Below the pieces are notes generated by a model. The model ran no database searches. It saw only the letters and a list, made by a program, of their open reading frames with translations, and was not told the origin of the DNA. This document shows, piece after piece, positions 5,685 through 5,954 of a DNA stretch of 5,954 nt. Each line of letters begins with the position of its first letter. Within the stretch, counting starts at the first letter, position 1. The position numbers were made by a program, and so were the translations under genes. The stretch comes from Chitinophagaceae bacterium (GTDB lineage: Bacteria > Bacteroidota > Bacteroidia > Chitinophagales > Chitinophagaceae). Where the stretch lies: assembly GCA_016787105.1 (NCBI GenBank), contig JAEUVI010000397.1, positions 1-5,954 of the forward strand, written 5' to 3'.

Positions 5685-5954
5685 CTACCACCCAAACGTC
5701 CCCACACTTTTCGCCGGCAATGTCGGTGCAATACGCTTTCCGTTATACTTAATATTAAAATTCTGGCTATACGCAGTTTCGTTCAGCACAATCAACACCT
5801 TTCTTCCATCAGGCCTTTTAAACGCTACGTTGAATAAATTATCCGGGTTAGTACTATAAATCCGCACAGAACCCGGTGTTACAAATTTGGAAGCATGTGC
5901 TATAATATAATAAGCAACATTGGGTGATGCGGCCGAGCCAGTGATAGTGAATGC
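5685..5954 (-). CDS. GH30 family glycoside hydrolase, C-terminal part (cut by the right edge)
   Basis: The frame is open from the right edge to the TAG at 5687-5685 and gives the last 89 residues. It begins AFTITGSAASPNVAYYIIAH and continues through ASKFVTPGSVRIYS, NLFNVAFKRPDGRKVLIVLN, and the ending LPAKSVGTFGW. This matches the C-terminal beta-sandwich that packs against the catalytic barrel in GH30 enzymes (glucosylceramidase, beta-glucosidase, beta-1,6-glucanase and xylanase types). Catalytic residues lie outside the window, so the substrate cannot be told. Family members are usually secreted. A GTG at 5867-5865 lies inside the domain and is not the start, because the coding frame and family similarity continue upstream of it to the edge. 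No clear terminator hairpin was found in the 93 bases before the flavin reductase-like gene. Confidence 0.9.
   Translation of the reverse strand, partial: AFTITGSAASPNVAYYIIAHASKFVTPGSVRIYSTNPDNLFNVAFKRPDGRKVLIVLNETAYSQNFNIKYNGKRIAPTLPAKSVGTFGW

Noticed and set aside
5685..5867. A separate 60-residue small protein starting at GTG 5867
   Set aside because: The frame continues upstream without a stop to the window edge and the added residues (NVAYYIIAHASKF) are typical of GH30, so it is only the tail of a larger gene.

Overview
The window looks like chromosomal DNA from a Bacteroidota bacterium, most likely of the Chitinophagaceae or a related group. Three things point there. Start codons sit in A-rich leaders with no clear Shine-Dalgarno sequence. 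Candidate promoters fit the Bacteroidota pattern (TTG about 19-20 bases before TAnnTTTG). The gene content, a GH30 glycosidase tail, a DUF4197 lipoprotein and a divergent HTH family, is also typical. No tRNA, rRNA, CRISPR array, insertion sequence or phage gene was seen.

Layout from left to right: (1) the first 23 codons of a secreted protein on the minus strand, cut by the left edge; (2) lysS (class II lysyl-tRNA synthetase) on the minus strand, ending in a strong intrinsic terminator; (3) a 163-base divergent intergenic region; (4) two tandem plus-strand genes, 10 bases apart, encoding paralogous 331- and 333-residue HTH proteins; (5) a plus-strand DUF4197 lipoprotein with what looks like its own promoter directly after the second regulator gene; (6) a convergent junction carrying an inverted repeat; (7) a minus-strand flavin reductase-like protein; (8) the last 89 codons of a minus-strand GH30 glycoside hydrolase, cut by the right edge.

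lysS is housekeeping, and the flavin reductase and GH30 genes are ordinary accessory metabolism. The most interesting part is 1780-4670. The two HTH proteins align from end to end without a gap (122 identical residues of 331 by hand count, about 37%) and have almost the same recognition helix. They share a long C-terminal region of about 250 residues that I cannot assign to a known domain. They are probably co-transcribed regulators with overlapping DNA targets. A link to the DUF4197 lipoprotein downstream is plausible only from position and strand. I see no clear evidence of a novel defence or mobile system.
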